In this document: piece after piece, positions 7,792 through 15,730 of the stretch
Layout: each line of letters begins with the position of its first letter
Numbering within the stretch: the stretch's first letter is position 1
DNA from: Mesonia profundi
GTDB lineage: Bacteria > Bacteroidota > Bacteroidia > Flavobacteriales > Flavobacteriaceae
Direction of reading: 5' to 3'
NCBI RefSeq assembly: GCF_031085155.1
Contig: NZ_JAVHUL010000036.1
Coordinates: 1 to 33,123, forward strand
DNA: 33,123 bases
The notes under the pieces: generated by a model
Database searches by the model: none
Seen by the model: only the letters and a program-made list of their open reading frames with translations
What the model was told of the DNA's origin: nothing
Program-made: the position numbers and the translations under genes

Positions 7792-10646
7792 TGAAAATTT
7801 ATAACAATTACCTCAAAAGCCTCTGCTTTGTACTTCTAGTAAGCTTACAGCTTGCCTGTTATGGTCAAGAACAAACCCCTGAAAGAGCTTTACCTGTAGA
7901 CCCAAGCATTCTCTATGGGCAACTCCCTAATGGATTAACGTATTACATTAAGCCTTTAAAAGAGCAGTCCTCTGATCTTAAGATGAGTTTTTGGGTAAAA
8001 GCCGGGGCGGTGCAAGAAGGGAAACAACAACCTAACCTCGCTCATTTTTTAGAACATATGGCCTTTAAATCAACTACCCATTTTCCTGAAGGCCTAAAAG
8101 TAGATAGTTTACGGTTGGCCAAAGCAGGTGTTGCTAATTTAAGAGATATTAACGCAGCCAGTGGGTATTACACGACTAACTACCAATTCCCTGCCTCAGC
8201 TGTAAATCCGGAAGCGATCCACACCGGGTTGCTATGGTTTAAAGATATTGCCCATGCTTTGAATCTTACCGATGAAGATATTGACAATGAACGGGGCGTT
8301 TTGTTACAAGAATTTAATTCAAGGGTGCAAAATTTGACTGAACATCGTGCAAAATCAAAGATGCTGCAACACATTAATCCTTGCTTTCCGTCTTGGGATA
8401 ATTTCCTTGATTACAATGCTCATTTTCCTGCAGCAGAATTACGGGAGTTTTATACCACTTGGTACCGTCCCGATTTGATGGCGATAGCTGTAGCAGGTAA
8501 TATAGAACATCCCGAACAGCTAAAAGCTAAAATCGAACACATGTTTGGAAGCATTCCTATACCTAAAAACCCTAAGCCTCTTCCTAATTGTGATTTGAAA
8601 ACGCAGCCCCCAGGTTGGATTAATATTACCCAAGAGGAAAAAGAATTTACACAAGTTAAAAATAACCGTAACCGTTTTTATTTAGGCTTTAGAGATCCAT
8701 CTACCCAAGAAAAAATATATGATATTGAAGGGATAAAGCAATTATTTCTTTGGAGAACCATGGCACAAGTATTACAAAGTCGTTTCCGTGAGTTACAAAA
8801 GAGTTATGACACAAAATTTGAGCTCTTAAACAAACATACCTACGGCTCTGCTCCTTACATTAGCTATAATGCCTATAATGCCTTGCTTGATTTTGAATCA
8901 GGACAAGGAGAAAAAGCTTTGGTAACTTTTATCAATCATTTGCAGCAATTAAAAACGCATGGGGTGCACCCAGAGGAATGGAAAGAGATACTTAAAAACC
9001 AACAGCTCATTTTCGAACATCAAAATACCAAGAGTACGAATTATTGGTCCCAAGAAATATATCGACATTTTGTAGCAGGGGAAGCCTTACCAGCCCAGAA
9101 AAAGACCTTATTAAAACAATGGTGGGATGAGGTAAGTCTACCCCAATACAATGAAGAACTTAAAAAATTGATTAAATTGGTACCTGAAGATATTGCGGTA
9201 ATTTCCGCCAAAGGAAATGCAGCAGGCGGCTATACCGAAGAGCAGGTAAGAAGCCTCATCGAGAAAACCCTTCAACAACCCGTAAAGCCGTACCTTCCTA
9301 AAATATGGGATCAACCTCTGATGAGTAAAGAAACCATGGCTTCTTTACCCCCACAAAAAATAAAAACTAAGGGAAGGTCCAAGAGCGACGGGAAACGATT
9401 TGTTTTTGACAACGGCGCACAATTGATCTTCCACAAAGACACCACCTCTGGTTTTAAAGAAGGAAAAGTTGAAATCACTGGGTTTAGTCCGATGGGAAGT
9501 CATTGTTTTCCCGAATTCTCCACCTATGCCGCACGAAATGCGGCGAACATAGTACTTCAATCAGGCATGGGCCCATGGAATAAATTTGATCTCGAACAAT
9601 TTATTGCACAACAGCCACTCCCCTTTGCCATTACACCCTATATCGAAGCGAATGAATCGGGGATTCAAGGAAAAGCCACGGCAGAAAGTTTAGAGGAGTG
9701 GTTTCAAATGATGTACCTCTATATGACTCAACCCCGTTATGACGCTAAGGCATTTGATTATTGGAAGCGAAAGAAAAAGTTAGAATATTTTCAAGTACCT
9801 TATGACGTCTCTTTTTTTAACTTTAAAAATCGGGTAAATCAGCGTATGGGTCGCACCACCTATGCAAATGTAGGAGAGCAATTATGGACAGGAGTTAAAC
9901 AGACAGATTTAGACACAGCCTACCAAAGCTATCAACAACTTTTTGGGCAAACCCATCGTTTTATTTTTGTGGTCAGAGGGAATTTGGAAGAGCCTGCCTT
10001 ACTTTCCTTAGCCCAAAAATACCTAGGCAACCTCCCTCAAAGCACCGCTGCATTTATATGTAAACCCCTACTAAAACGAAAAAACAAGGCTCAAAAGTAT
10101 CCTGTGCTCAATAATATAGGGGATACGATGGAGAGTTCAGAGAAGACCCAATATTTGATGCGCTATGTGTTGCCCAATATTCAACCCAATAGTCAAAAGT
10201 ATTTAGGCTTACAGATGCTTAGCCGAATGTTAGGAGAACGCCTAATGGATTTGCGCTACGAGAAGAATTTTTCTATCTATGGGTTAAACCCTACTTTGAA
10301 TGCCCAACCTCAATCCCAGTCGTATGACTTTTCATTTAAGATTAGCTGTACACAAAAGGAACTGCCGCTTATACGGCAAGAAGCAAAGAAAATAATAGAG
10401 GCTATAAAACTTGGAAAAATGAATAAAGAAGAGTTTAAAGCCGCGCAATCTTATGTTATAAATATGGCTTCAAGATCTACAGCATATCAGGATCGACTTC
10501 AAACTTATTACAAGGGGAAGAGTCCTTGGGTAAGTTTTGAAAAGATAGAAACAACGGTAAACACCCTTACCCCAAAATTGCTTACAAAGCTAGCAAAGCG
10601 GTATGTAACGGAAGAGCACTTGTATGAATTTGCTACTTATGAGTAG
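7791..10646 (+). CDS. Periplasmic M16 (pitrilysin/insulinase) zinc metallopeptidase
   Basis: This 951-residue protein has an N-terminal signal sequence (about 1-25) and two M16 halves. The first half keeps the inverted zinc motif HFLEH (85-89) and the distal glutamates in NERGVLLQEF (Glu167, Glu174), so it should be active. The second half (about 530-951) has no HxxEH and forms the inactive half of the clam shell. M16 enzymes degrade or trim short unfolded peptides enclosed in their chamber. Coupling by TAATG to a SusD gene places it in the same operon. It may digest peptides brought in by SusCD, or process a secreted small protein such as the DUF6520-like product. A strong terminator follows at 10679-10704. 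Confidence 0.94.
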   Translation: MKIYNNYLKSLCFVLLVSLQLACYGQEQTPERALPVDPSILYGQLPNGLTYYIKPLKEQSSDLKMSFWVKAGAVQEGKQQPNLAHFLEHMAFKSTTHFPEGLKVDSLRLAKAGVANLRDINAASGYYTTNYQFPASAVNPEAIHTGLLWFKDIAHALNLTDEDIDNERGVLLQEFNSRVQNLTEHRAKSKMLQHINPCFPSWDNFLDYNAHFPAAELREFYTTWYRPDLMAIAVAGNIEHPEQLKAKIEHMFGSIPIPKNPKPLPNCDLKTQPPGWINITQEEKEFTQVKNNRNRFYLGFRDPSTQEKIYDIEGIKQLFLWRTMAQVLQSRFRELQKSYDTKFELLNKHTYGSAPYISYNAYNALLDFESGQGEKALVTFINHLQQLKTHGVHPEEWKEILKNQQLIFEHQNTKSTNYWSQEIYRHFVAGEALPAQKKTLLKQWWDEVSLPQYNEELKKLIKLVPEDIAVISAKGNAAGGYTEEQVRSLIEKTLQQPVKPYLPKIWDQPLMSKETMASLPPQKIKTKGRSKSDGKRFVFDNGAQLIFHKDTTSGFKEGKVEITGFSPMGSHCFPEFSTYAARNAANIVLQSGMGPWNKFDLEQFIAQQPLPFAITPYIEANESGIQGKATAESLEEWFQMMYLYMTQPRYDAKAFDYWKRKKKLEYFQVPYDVSFFNFKNRVNQRMGRTTYANVGEQLWTGVKQTDLDTAYQSYQQLFGQTHRFIFVVRGNLEEPALLSLAQKYLGNLPQSTAAFICKPLLKRKNKAQKYPVLNNIGDTMESSEKTQYLMRYVLPNIQPNSQKYLGLQMLSRMLGERLMDLRYEKNFSIYGLNPTLNAQPQSQSYDFSFKISCTQKELPLIRQEAKKIIEAIKLGKMNKEEFKAAQSYVINMASRSTAYQDRLQTYYKGKSPWVSFEKIETTVNTLTPKLLTKLAKRYVTEEHLYEFATYE

Positions 10647-10678
10647 CGCTAAGCATTCACGACTAGATTTTAAAAAGA

Positions 10679-10704
10679 AGAAACCGGACTTGCATCCGGT
10701 TTCT
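10679..10704. terminator. Bidirectional terminator between M16 and DUF6520-like genes
   Basis: AGAAACCGGA and TCCGGTTTCT form a perfect 10-bp stem around a 6-nt loop, with T-rich sequence on both sides (TATTTTA on +, CTTTTTAAAA on -). It sits exactly between two convergent genes. Confidence 0.85.
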
Positions 10705-10714
10705 ATTTTAAGGA

Positions 10715-10990
10715 TTAATCTATAGTAACTTCTCCTACCACTTTCCCGCTGCCAATTTTGGGTTCGGAGAAACTTTGTGAATCATAAATTGGGTAGTTGG
10801 TGTTATCGGGCAGTACACGTACCAAGCAACTTTGGTTCTGATCAATACAGCTCATCTCTGGGATGGCATGCCAGCTCCCACTTTTAAAGACAAAGTCTTC
10901 TGTAGGATTGGCTGAGGTTCTCGCCGTAGTGAACGACATGGCGGTGCAAAAAATTACCGCTAATACGGGAATAAAAAATTTAGTTTTCAT
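10715..10990 (-). CDS. DUF6520-like small secreted two-cysteine protein
   Basis: This is 91 residues from ATG 10990; a longer in-frame opening reaches 11158 but runs through the upstream gene in another frame and is rejected. MKTKFFIPVLAVIFCTAMSF is a clear signal peptide. The mature part has KSGSWHAIPEMSC followed by Cys55 (Cys48 and Cys55 in all), then YPIYDSQS. This pattern fits the DUF6520 family of short exported Bacteroidota proteins, whose function is unknown. The two cysteines could form a small disulfide loop. The upstream gene encodes a MauE/DoxX-like redox membrane protein, which fits oxidation or reduction of that pair (inference). It converges on the SusC-SusD-M16 operon. Confidence 0.75.
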   Translation of the reverse strand: MKTKFFIPVLAVIFCTAMSFTTARTSANPTEDFVFKSGSWHAIPEMSCIDQNQSCLVRVLPDNTNYPIYDSQSFSEPKIGSGKVVGEVTID

Positions 10991-11053
10991 GGTATATAAA
11001 TTTAAATGAATAAATAGGCCTACTCGTTTATACAGGTTTTCGGCTTCGTCCTG

Positions 11054-11071
11054 TTTTGCTGCGCAGCAAAA
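11054..11071. promoter_or_regulatory. Perfect 18-bp palindrome between MauE-like and DUF6520-like genes
   Basis: TTTTGCTGCGCAGCAAAA reads the same on both strands. It lies in the 86-nt gap just after the MauE-like stop. It could be a binding site for a dimeric regulator or a hairpin tuning expression of the small downstream gene. A further inverted repeat, ACAGG...CCTGT, lies next to it. Confidence 0.4.
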
Positions 11072-11076
11072 TAATT

Positions 11077-11499
11077 TTATTCTATATTTCTTTTCAAATA
11101 GATAGCAGATAGCGTCAATACAAAACAACCACCCGTAAAATAAAGGTGGCCATACCATCCTAGCACAGGTAGAACGGTTCTACACGTACATGGAATCGTA
11201 TCGTTATAAAATAGCAGTAGAATTATAAAAATTAGATAAGTTCCAAAAAGACCTAGAGCTAGATACAAGCCCAGCATTCTTTTGGAGATTATTAATAACA
11301 TACCCACTATAATTTCTACAAAGGGAATGATTATAGCTCCTATTTTTGCCGTCTTTTCATTTGGAAATAATGGGGTATTGACTAGGGTATGATAAAACAA
11401 ATCCCCTTCTAAGAGTTTGGTGAGCCCTGCATATAGAAATAAGCCTCCTAGTAGGTAACGGAGTGCAGTTACAAACCCACGATGTAAAGAACTAACCAT
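11077..11499 (-). CDS. MauE/DoxX-like redox-associated membrane protein
   Basis: This 140-residue protein has four predicted membrane segments (about 10-27, 54-70, 76-98, 116-134). Cys104 and Cys106 form a CxC motif (PCTCRTVL) after the third segment, then Trp115 and His118. This matches the small MauE/DoxX-like family in Bacteroidota, distantly tied to MauE, which helps form disulfides in methylamine dehydrogenase. The family usually carries a CxCGG-like motif; here Arg replaces the first Gly. It is followed by the small secreted two-Cys protein and sits opposite the SusC-SusD-M16 operon. A role in thiol-disulfide control of the small protein is inferred. Confidence 0.8.
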   Translation of the reverse strand: MVSSLHRGFVTALRYLLGGLFLYAGLTKLLEGDLFYHTLVNTPLFPNEKTAKIGAIIIPFVEIIVGMLLIISKRMLGLYLALGLFGTYLIFIILLLFYNDTIPCTCRTVLPVLGWYGHLYFTGGCFVLTLSAIYLKRNIE

Positions 11500-11628
11500 G
11501 ATTTCTAAAGTATTAATAACGAGTAGACTAAATTATCATTCTTTATAAGAAAGAGATGGAGGTCTTCCCCTCGAATAATGAGGTCGTTTTGCCAAAGAGC
11601 AGAAAATAGCTGAGTATGCTACTTAATT

Positions 11629-12306
11629 TTATACAAAGCCCTTTTCTCGTGCTGCAATAATTAGGGCATTGTCATTTTTATCGTCGTCTATTCCAAAGAG
11701 ATCACGAAGTCTTTTTTTTCGCCGTTCTATTGAAGCTATTGATAAATGGAGTAATGCAGGAAGATCCTTTGTTTTAACCCCAATAGAAATGTGGTAAAGG
11801 AGTTTCATATCAATTTTATCTAATAGCATATCATTAGATAAGTTTTTCCGTAAAGATTGGATCACTTTCTTAGTGTAAAAAGGAGGATTCTCCACCAGCT
11901 CTTTTATACAATTTTCCATAAGTTCATTAGTAAATTCACTTTTAACTAGAAAAGCATCGGGACTCAAGTGCTTAACTAAATTATATATTTTAAAATCACT
12001 GGTGAATCTAGTAATTATAGCAACTTTGGTAGCAGGGAAGTTTCTTTTTACATACAAAACAAAGTCTTGACCTGTATATATTTTCATGGCTTCGTAAGGA
12101 GGCAGTTCTAAATCTATAAACATTAGGTGTAGCGTATCCACACGATAGTAATCTAATTTTTTCAATGCTTCTTGATAACTAAGAGCTGTACGAATATTAA
12201 AACGATGAGGAGGCAGGCTAGCTACTTTTTGAAAAGTCTCTTGGTAGGCCGATGTAATTATAGGATGATCGGCAATAAGCAAGACGTTATGTGAATTTGT
12301 TTTCAT
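11629..12306 (-). CDS. NarL-like response regulator (paralogue 1)
   Basis: This 225-residue protein has an N-terminal receiver domain with acidic Asp13, phospho-acceptor Asp65 (MFIDLELPP), Thr99 and conserved Lys122 (AFLVKSEF). The C-terminal part, IDMKLLYHISIGVKTKDLPA then SIASIERRKKRLRDLFG, is a LuxR/NarL-like HTH that has drifted from the classic sequence. It is closely similar along its whole length to the regulator at 12934-13611, so the two are duplicates. It has an unusually good Shine-Dalgarno for this phylum (AGGAGG at 12317-12322, 10 nt before ATG). It lies upstream of the MauE-like and DUF6520-like genes, which are likely targets. Confidence 0.86.
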   Translation of the reverse strand: MKTNSHNVLLIADHPIITSAYQETFQKVASLPPHRFNIRTALSYQEALKKLDYYRVDTLHLMFIDLELPPYEAMKIYTGQDFVLYVKRNFPATKVAIITRFTSDFKIYNLVKHLSPDAFLVKSEFTNELMENCIKELVENPPFYTKKVIQSLRKNLSNDMLLDKIDMKLLYHISIGVKTKDLPALLHLSIASIERRKKRLRDLFGIDDDKNDNALIIAAREKGFV

Positions 12307-12316
12307 AGTTCTTTTG

Positions 12317-12322
12317 CCTCCT
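12317..12322 (-). promoter_or_regulatory. Canonical Shine-Dalgarno AGGAGG
   Basis: On the - strand AGGAGG lies 10 nt before the ATG at 12306. Bacteroidota genes seldom use strong Shine-Dalgarno sequences, and I see no similar one before the paralogue at 13611. Confidence 0.5.
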
Positions 12323-12361
12323 AAAGATACTTGAGATAAAGTGATTGGTTTGATGGAAAGA

Positions 12362-12408
12362 ACCTACATATTGTAGGTGTTTTCTATAACGAAGCATCTT
12401 TTCGTTAT
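12362..12408. other. Two perfect short inverted repeats upstream of response regulator 1
   Basis: ACCTACA/TGTAGGT (12362-12378) and ATAACGAA/TTCGTTAT (12386-12408) lie in the leader of the response regulator gene. They may be operators or leader hairpins. With the array at 12438-12750 and the REP-like block after it, they fill the 627-nt gap 12307-12933, which has no credible gene. Confidence 0.45.
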
Positions 12409-12437
12409 GGAAGTAAGAGATTTCCCGCCCGTACCGT

Positions 12438-12750
12438 TCGGGCAGGCCCGCCTGAATGCTAGTCGGGCAGGCCCGCCTGAATGCTAGTCGGGCAGGCCCG
12501 CCTTGATCGTTCGGGCAGGCCCGCCTGAATGCTAGTCGGGCAGGCCCGCCTTGATCGTTCGGGCAGGCCCGCCTGAATGTTAGTCGGGCAGGCCCGCCTT
12601 GATCGTTCGGGCAGGCCCGCCTGAATGTTAGTCGGGCAGGCCCGCCTTGATTGTTCTGATAGTCGGGCAGGCCCGCCTGAATGCTAGTCGGGCAGGCCCG
12701 CCCTTTTCGTTCGGGCAGGCCCGCCTTGATCGTTCTGATAGTCGGGCAGG
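12438..12750. repeat. Array of 12 GC-rich palindromic units (TCGGGCAGGCCCGCC core)
   Basis: The 15-bp core TCGGGCAGGCCCGCC occurs twelve times with a degraded thirteenth at 12742. Spacers are only 8, 10 or 16 nt and come from a small set: TTGATCGT, TGAATGCTAG or TGAATGTTAG, CTTTTCGT, and TTGAT-GTTCTGATAG. The two commonest spacers alternate over much of the array, suggesting a two-core higher-order unit of about 48 bp. The core contains GGGC/GCCC dyads. The array separates two response regulator genes on the same strand, so it would be transcribed in any read-through message and could fold strongly. Confidence 0.92.
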
Positions 12751-12763
12751 CTCTTCTTTGAAA

Positions 12764-12925
12764 TGACACTCGTTTGTTGTCATACAGAGCCTTTCGACTA
12801 AGCTCTAGACAGGCTCTAGAACGAAACGAAGTATTTTTTCGCTATGAAAGCTTGAGATTTCTCAGTCCTCCGTCCATCGAAATGACAGTTCTAATGTCAT
12901 GCAGAGTGAAGCGCAGCGGAATGAA
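12764..12925. repeat. REP-like repeat next to the palindromic array
   Basis: AATGACACTCG...GTCATACAGAGCCTTTCGACTA continues with inverted arms GAGCCT (12787-12792) and AGGCTC (12811-12816). It belongs to the same family as 2111-2210 and 21300-21450. A second block, GTCATGCAGAGTGAAGCGCA, lies at its end. Confidence 0.65.
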
Positions 12926-12933
12926 CAGTTTTT

Positions 12934-13611
12934 CTAAATAAAGCCTAGCTCTCTAGCAGCTTCGAGAAGCACCTTATCATCTTGATATTCAGTCTCAAAA
13001 ACTTCTTTGAGGTGTTTCTTTCTACGGTCTATCCCTGCACTAGAAAGTGGAATTAAGGAGGATAGATCTTTTGTTTTTATCCCTAGGGAGAGTTGATATA
13101 GGATTTGTCGGTCCACTTGATCTAGCAATAAATCATTCGCTACATATTGACGTAATGAGCTGCGTACCGTTTTACTGTAATAAGGCACCTCTTCCAACAC
13201 ATCCTCTATACATTGAATAAGTTCCTTTTCGGTGAGGTCATTTTTTACTAAGAACCCATCGGGGTTAATGCTCTTAAAAATACTATGAATGCGAAAGTTA
13301 TGGTTAAAGGTGGTTGCGATGATGATTTTTGTTGTAGGAAATCTATCTTTTACCCTAAGCGCAAAATCCTCTCCAGATAGTAAATCTAATCGAGGGCATG
13401 GCGGTAGTTTTAAGTCTATAAATGCGATATCAAGTAAACGTTTAGAATTAAATTTTTGCAATTCGTAATCGGCCTGTTCTAAGTTGTGCGCTTCAACGAT
13501 GTTTATCTTTATGTGATTATGTTGTTTTTCTACTGCTTGAAGGGCTTTCTTATAAGCTGCCGTGATGATGGGGTGATCATCTACTAAGAGGAGGTGATAG
13601 TTTCTTTTCAT
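12934..13611 (-). CDS. NarL-like response regulator (paralogue 2), kinase-linked
   Basis: This 225-residue protein has a receiver with Asp11/Asp12 (LLLVDDHPII), phospho-acceptor Asp66 (AFIDLKLPP), Thr100/101 and Lys123 (GFLVKNDL). The C-terminal HTH region includes LYQLSLGIKTKDLSSLIPLS and RRKKHLKEVFE. Its start lies 15 nt after the stop of the histidine kinase gene, so the kinase and this regulator are an operon and a cognate pair. The paralogue at 11629-12306 has the same length and very similar blocks and may compete for the same kinase. The first acidic pair is complete here (DD), while the paralogue has Ala-Asp. Confidence 0.9.
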   Translation of the reverse strand: MKRNYHLLLVDDHPIITAAYKKALQAVEKQHNHIKINIVEAHNLEQADYELQKFNSKRLLDIAFIDLKLPPCPRLDLLSGEDFALRVKDRFPTTKIIIATTFNHNFRIHSIFKSINPDGFLVKNDLTEKELIQCIEDVLEEVPYYSKTVRSSLRQYVANDLLLDQVDRQILYQLSLGIKTKDLSSLIPLSSAGIDRRKKHLKEVFETEYQDDKVLLEAARELGFI

Positions 13612-13626
13612 GAGTTTTGTATTTAA

Positions 13627-15639
13627 TTAATTGGAGGGATTTTTGGATTTCCAACTTTTCATATCTAAGCGAATCACATAACAAGTCCCTTTTCTGAGCT
13701 TGCTCTTTAATTGTAGTTTTCCATCCATTTGTTGTATTCTACTTTTTATATTTTGGATTCCGATGCCTTCTTGCTTAGATTCCAAATTAAATCCTTTTCC
13801 ATTATCGCACACTTCTAAGTAAAGCTCATTTTTACGCACACTTAATTGGTAATTGACATGGGTAGCTTGCGCATGTTTTAAGATATTTTGTAACATCTCT
13901 TCCATGATGGCATAGAGATGCTTTTTTACTTTCTGGGGAATGTCTCCTTCTTTTAAAAATTTAGGTTCTTTAAGTTGGTATGTAAAGTTACCTAGCCTCG
14001 CTTTTTTTCTCAGTAAATTTTCTACTTCTTGATAAAAAGAATACCCTGGGGGATCTTTTTTTAAATGGTGTGAAACTTCTCGAATTTCTTTTTCGATCTC
14101 CTTTAAAGCTTTGAGGTATAAACGATGTTCTTCTTGTGCTTCACTAGTACCTCCTAAGGTCAACAACCCCCAACTTAATCGCACCCCAAATAATTTACTT
14201 AATATTCCATCATGTAAATCTTCGGCAATGCGGTAACGTTCGTCTTCTCGTTCTTGTTGAAGTTCTTGTTCTTTCTGTTGGATTCGTTTCAGTTTTTTGT
14301 ACTTACTTCTTTGTCTTAACAAAATATACACCAACAGCCCTATTACCCCTACCCCAAGTAGAATGAACAAAAGTATTCTCTTTTGACGGGTTAATTGAAG
14401 ACTCCTTTCTTGGTATTGTTGTGTTTTGAATTGCACTTTTGCCACGTTGTTTCGTTGCTGGCGTAATCTTCTTTGATGCTTGCTTTGTAGGACATGCCAT
14501 AAATTGAGGTAATGGGCACCGTGAGAAGGATCTATGTTTACTAACCATTCTAACGCAGCCAAACTTTCTCTTCTTAATTCGATCCTTTCGGCTTCATCAT
14601 AGGCTTCCTGCGCATAACAAATAGCACTTAGCGTATCTCCTTTAGAGGCATACCATTCTGAAATATGTAATTTACTTATAATCACTCCTGCTGTATTCCC
14701 TAAACGCTCTCGAAGTTGTAGAGAATGCCAAAATTCTTTTTCGTAAGCTTTTTCTTTCTGGGCTAGAAACTGACTATACGCCCGGTTATCTATTAATCTA
14801 GCATATAAAGCAGGCTGCTTATTTTTAATGTTTTTATTTGTTAGGGCTTTATTGTAATAGACGATGGCTTTTTCATAGGCTTCCTGTCGATGCCATAACA
14901 AACCTATATTGTTATAGCCCGCTTCTTGAAGTAATGAGTTGGTATTCTTAGGCAAAGATTCAAGTGCCAATTGGTAATAATGATGAGCTTGTTTAAAGCC
15001 TTCTAAGTCTTCATATATAATAGCAAGTTGGGTATAGCATCGGTAGATCTGTTTTATTTTTTTTGCTTTTAAGAAATACGGCAAAGCTTTATAAACATAA
15101 GCCTCACTCGCTTCATAATCTTTTAACCGCCCTTTTATAAAAGCCATATTGTACCACATTTTCGCTTCATAATACGCATGCCTCTTTTGAGAAAAACCTC
15201 TACGAGCTTCTGCATAGTGATAGAAGGCTTGAGCGTAATTTTCGTGGCTAAGGTAAAAAGCCCCAAAGTTCCAATGCGCATCGGCGATTGCCATGGTGTC
15301 TGCTGTTAATTTTGCTTCTGCAAGTGCGCTATGATTGAGACGCCTGAATTGAATGGAATCTTTTAAATAATAAGCCTGGTAAGCGATTCCATTTAATTTT
15401 TCTTGTTTAATCGCAGAAGGTGCTAAAAAATGAGCATAAACTGCGGCTCGATCGAGGGCTTCTCTTCTCTTGGCAAGGGAATTATTGTTGTTCTGAGCTA
15501 GCCGCAACTGCTTTTCTACACGGTGCAGGTGCTCCTTTGGGGAAGCTTGTTTCTTAAAAAAGACAAAGAAAATACCTAGGAATAAACACAAGGCTACCCC
15601 TAAATATACACAAAGGTTATTTTTTATTTTTATGAACAT
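13627..15639 (-). CDS. TPR-sensor histidine kinase (NarX/DesK type)
   Basis: This 670-residue protein has an N-terminal signal-anchor (about 10-28), then a periplasmic tetratricopeptide array (about 110-360, e.g. NIGLLWHRQEAYEKAIVYYN). A transmembrane helix follows (421-442, ILLFILLGVGVIGLLVYILL), with a short coiled coil, a HisKA_3 domain with phospho-His476 (EDLHDGILSKLFG), and a HATPase_c domain with N-box Asn585 (NILKHAQA), DNGKGF (612-617) and GIGIQNI. All catalytic elements are present. TPR sensors of this sort are frequent in Bacteroidota, where the input is usually unknown. It is upstream of, and 15 nt from, the response regulator at 12934-13611. A long terminator (15662-15705) separates it from the preceding small gene. 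Confidence 0.93.
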   Translation of the reverse strand: MFIKIKNNLCVYLGVALCLFLGIFFVFFKKQASPKEHLHRVEKQLRLAQNNNNSLAKRREALDRAAVYAHFLAPSAIKQEKLNGIAYQAYYLKDSIQFRRLNHSALAEAKLTADTMAIADAHWNFGAFYLSHENYAQAFYHYAEARRGFSQKRHAYYEAKMWYNMAFIKGRLKDYEASEAYVYKALPYFLKAKKIKQIYRCYTQLAIIYEDLEGFKQAHHYYQLALESLPKNTNSLLQEAGYNNIGLLWHRQEAYEKAIVYYNKALTNKNIKNKQPALYARLIDNRAYSQFLAQKEKAYEKEFWHSLQLRERLGNTAGVIISKLHISEWYASKGDTLSAICYAQEAYDEAERIELRRESLAALEWLVNIDPSHGAHYLNLWHVLQSKHQRRLRQQRNNVAKVQFKTQQYQERSLQLTRQKRILLFILLGVGVIGLLVYILLRQRSKYKKLKRIQQKEQELQQEREDERYRIAEDLHDGILSKLFGVRLSWGLLTLGGTSEAQEEHRLYLKALKEIEKEIREVSHHLKKDPPGYSFYQEVENLLRKKARLGNFTYQLKEPKFLKEGDIPQKVKKHLYAIMEEMLQNILKHAQATHVNYQLSVRKNELYLEVCDNGKGFNLESKQEGIGIQNIKSRIQQMDGKLQLKSKLRKGTCYVIRLDMKSWKSKNPSN

Positions 15640-15661
15640 CTATGAAAACTGGCCCTACTAA

Positions 15662-15705
15662 AATAAAGAAAAGCTTTTGGTTTTCGCCAAAAACTTTTCT
15701 TTATT
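15662..15705 (-). terminator. Long hairpin terminator, 19-bp stem
   Basis: Arms 15662-15680 and 15687-15705 pair over 19 bp with one mismatch around a 6-nt tip. It lies between the stop of the small lipoprotein gene and the kinase start on the - strand, insulating the two transcripts. Confidence 0.75.
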
Positions 15706-15730
15706 AAATGATTTCAAATTTAAATTCTAC

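Noticed and set aside
10991-11158. N-terminal extension of the DUF6520-like gene to 147 residues
   Set aside because: The extension overlaps the MauE-like gene out of frame and would bury the clear signal peptide; ATG 10990 is the sensible start.
12438-12750. CRISPR-like array
   Set aside because: Spacers are 8-16 nt and taken from only a few sequences, and no cas genes are present. This is a palindromic tandem array.
12287-12769. 160-residue repetitive open frame (ACPT/QAGLP repeats) on the - strand
   Set aside because: It is a reading of the palindromic array with no periodic codon fit across the mixed 23- and 25-bp units, and it overlaps the start of a real regulator gene.
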